DNA from: an uncultured Bacilli bacterium
GTDB lineage: Bacteria > Bacillota_I > Bacilli_A > RF39 > UBA660
DNA: 5,791 bases
Assembly (NCBI GenBank): GCA_947630095.1
Contig: CANRGI010000081.1
Span: 1 to 5,791 of the forward strand
Reading direction: 5' to 3'
Part shown: piece after piece, positions 4,417-5,791 of the stretch
Layout: each line of letters begins with the position of its first letter
Position numbering within the stretch: position 1 is the first letter of the stretch
Made by a program: the position numbers and the translations under genes
The notes under the pieces: model-generated
Database searches by the model: none
Seen by the model: only the letters and a program-made list of their open reading frames with translations
Told to the model about the DNA's origin: nothing

Positions 4417-5178
4417 TACAAATAATAGTATTACCATTATACACATAAAGTTATGAGTCATATGCATTATCATACTAGTTAAAATATTATCAGTTTCCAT
4501 ATAAGCCTTAGCAAAGAAATAGCCTAAAGCGCCATAAGGTATTATATATAAAAGTTCTAAAGGTGTTGTTATTCCAGTTAAAGCGTGAGGTAACCCAAAT
4601 ACAAATGCTGATATTAAAGGAAACCATTTTCTACTTTTACTAAATAATCTAACTCCATATCTAAATATCATTTCTTCTGCAATAGGTGCGAATAAAACTA
4701 CTGAAATAAAACCTATAACTAAATTATTATTAATAAATTCTCTATTTGCTTCTTCATTAGCCGCGATATTGCCTTCAAATATCATTGATAATATAAAGTT
4801 ACTTACCATCATAATTAAAAGTCCTAGTCCCCAGTACTTTAAACCTTTAGGAAAGTACTTTGAAAAATTACTAAAATAATCTTTTATCTTTTGTATAAAC
4901 ATTTTTCTGTAACATATAACTAAACATATTATAAATGTAATATCGCCTATTAATAAAGAAAGTGATTCACTTAATTTAACTTGATAATAGAAAATTGAAC
5001 CCACTATTTGAGGTAAAACCAAATATCCTAAAATTAATAAAAATATTTCTATTAACCTAGCGCCTATCCCTTTAGATAAAGTTACAGTACCCCCCACTAA
5101 TTCACTACCGCATTCACGACAAAATCTAGTGTCTTCACTTTGTATATTACCACAATTTTCACATTTTATCTCTTTCAT
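4414..5178 (-). CDS. Zinc-ribbon CPBP-family intramembrane protease
   Basis: The protein has 254 aa. Residues 6-23 form a small zinc ribbon (CENC then CREC, Cys 6, 9, 20 and 23). About six to eight membrane helices follow (roughly 41-63, 72-90, 115-134, 152-166, 187-203, 206-225, 231-253). The three CPBP (Abi/Rce1) motifs are intact: EEMIFR (Glu168, Glu169, Arg173), FGLPH (Phe194, His198) and HMTHN (His239, Asn243). An active glutamate-dependent membrane protease is likely; in other bacteria the family serves bacteriocin immunity or membrane protein processing. The substrate here is unknown. The ATG at 5178 has AAGGTGAT upstream; an in-frame ATG at 5196 lies upstream of that site and is rejected. 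It is the first gene of a two-gene operon with the phosphoesterase-fold protein, which may be its partner or substrate (inference). Confidence 0.9.
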   Translation of the reverse strand: MKEIKCENCGNIQSEDTRFCRECGSELVGGTVTLSKGIGARLIEIFLLILGYLVLPQIVGSIFYYQVKLSESLSLLIGDITFIICLVICYRKMFIQKIKDYFSNFSKYFPKGLKYWGLGLLIMMVSNFILSMIFEGNIAANEEANREFINNNLVIGFISVVLFAPIAEEMIFRYGVRLFSKSRKWFPLISAFVFGLPHALTGITTPLELLYIIPYGALGYFFAKAYMETDNILTSMIMHMTHNFMCIMVILLFV

Positions 5179-5200
5179 ATTATCACCTTCTAACATATTT

Positions 5201-5229
5201 ATTTTACCAAATTTCTTATAAAATGTCTT
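5201..5229 (-). promoter_or_regulatory. Sigma-A promoter of the CPBP/phosphoesterase-fold operon
   Basis: On the minus strand, AAGACA (5229-5224) and TAAAAT (5206-5201) are 17 bp apart, with a TGG extended -10. They match the consensus at 4 and 5 of 6 positions. The predicted start near 5194 gives a 16-nt leader and lies downstream of the rejected ATG at 5196. Confidence 0.5.
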
Positions 5230-5250
5230 CTATTTTTATATAAAAATACA

Positions 5251-5296
5251 ATAAATTAAAAGTGTTTGACTATTTTTTATAAATAATCTAAACACT
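5251..5296 (-). terminator. Rho-independent terminator of tyrS
   Basis: Minus-strand AGTGTTT (5296-5290) pairs with AAACACT (5267-5261). The stem continues inward past a single-base bulge with GA/TC, a U-G pair and TATTT/AAATA around a 5-nt loop. A T-rich tract (TTTAATTTAT) follows. It sits 6 nt after the tyrS stop codon. Confidence 0.75.
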
Positions 5297-5302
5297 AATT
5301 AT

Positions 5303-5791
5303 TTAATTTGTAATTTTTACTATATTCTTTTTACCCTTTTGTAAAATAGTATTATCTATTTTAACTATCATATTTGTATCAGTTACTTTCTCACTATTTA
5401 CTTTTACTCCACCTTGTTCTACTAATCTTCTTGCTTCACTTTTACTACTAACCAACTTACTTTCACATAGTAAATCTATTATATTATATTCACTTTTTTC
5501 TACTTTTATAAAAGGCATATCTTCACTTATTCCACCACTAAACACAATTTCACTTGCTTCTTTTGCCTTTTCTGCTTCTTCTATCCCGTGTACAAATTTA
5601 ACTACTTCATACGCTAATCTCTTATGTGCTAAACGTTTTTCAGGTTCTCTTTTTAGACTATCCTCTAACTCACATATTTCTTCATAACTAACTAAAGTAA
5701 GTCTTTTTAAATAATCTATTACTTTTTCGTCTTCACTATTTATTAAAAATTGATACATTTGATAAGGAGAAGTTTTATTTTTATCAAGCCA
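5303..5791 (-). CDS. tyrS: Tyrosyl-tRNA synthetase, C-terminal part
   Basis: The last 162 residues of a class I tyrosyl-tRNA synthetase, which charges tRNA-Tyr in the cytoplasm; the N-terminal catalytic part lies beyond the right edge. The fragment opens with WLDKNKTSPYQMYQF (1-15), the conserved stretch just after the KMSKS loop. It continues through the anticodon-binding helical domain with KREPEKRLAHKRLAYEVVKFVH-like sequence (about 47-68, split by the family's typical Lys/Arg pattern). It ends in an S4 RNA-binding domain (about 102-162) with LVSSKSEARRLVEQGGVKVN. The open frame runs to the window edge without a stop, so the internal ATG at 5758 is not the start. The C-terminus is normal and followed by a terminator. 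Any T-box leader would be outside the window. Confidence 0.97.
   Translation of the reverse strand, partial: WLDKNKTSPYQMYQFLINSEDEKVIDYLKRLTLVSYEEICELEDSLKREPEKRLAHKRLAYEVVKFVHGIEEAEKAKEASEIVFSGGISEDMPFIKVEKSEYNIIDLLCESKLVSSKSEARRLVEQGGVKVNSEKVTDTNMIVKIDNTILQKGKKNIVKITN

Noticed and set aside
4407..4421. TTG start at 4421 for the phosphoesterase-fold protein
   Set aside because: The extension's codons include the AGGTG ribosome site that serves the ATG at 4406, and TTG has no ribosome site of its own.
5265..5290. Plus-strand TTGACT with AT-rich sequence downstream, resembling a promoter
   Set aside because: It lies inside the tyrS terminator hairpin and no plus-strand gene follows.
1..5791. 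CRISPR arrays, insertion sequences, tRNA or rRNA genes
   Set aside because: No regularly spaced direct repeats, no transposase or terminal inverted repeats, and no cloverleaf or rRNA-like GC-rich stretch was seen.

Overview
The window comes from a very AT-rich, low-GC Gram-positive bacterium that very probably forms spores. Pointers to this are a CotY/CotZ-type cysteine-rich coat/exosporium protein, a small Tyr/Gly/Pro-rich coat-like protein, two mother-cell-type (sigma-K-like) promoters, a KinB-like membrane histidine kinase, and a pair of Spo0A-box-like sites. The Shine-Dalgarno sequences are mostly AGGTG(A), all visible stops are TAA or TAG, and tryptophan is TGG. The genus cannot be fixed from the sequence; a low-GC Bacilli/Clostridia lineage (Bacillota) fits.

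Layout from left to right. At 1-160 a divergent promoter region fires leftward into a gene that is cut off after about three codons, and rightward into a 72-aa Xre-type helix-turn-helix protein (161-379). A 166-aa orphan protein on the minus strand (401-901) converges on the regulator. Next is the CotY/CotZ-family protein (1043-1513, minus) with a good terminator and a sigma-K-like promoter. Divergent from it are a membrane-anchored EIIB-like protein that lacks the phospho-cysteine (1677-1988, plus) and a six-helix-type sensor histidine kinase (2097-3326, plus), each with its own promoter. The kinase has tandem Spo0A-like boxes in front of it. The right half is all minus strand: the 3' part of tyrS (5303-5791) and its terminator, then a two-gene operon of a zinc-ribbon CPBP membrane protease (4414-5178) and a metallophosphoesterase-fold protein with most metal ligands replaced (3552-4406), then the small coat-like gene (3323-3511). 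The last gene has its own sigma-K-like promoter and meets the kinase tail to tail.

How it may fit together (inference): the kinase would feed phosphate to Spo0A at the start of sporulation and be under Spo0A feedback. The two coat genes would be switched on together late in the mother cell. The most unusual items are two apparent pseudoenzymes (the EIIB domain without Cys and the phosphoesterase fold without its metal site) and a hairpin in front of the small coat gene. That hairpin appears to end or silence read-through from the protease/pseudophosphoesterase operon while leaving the gene's own transcript open.
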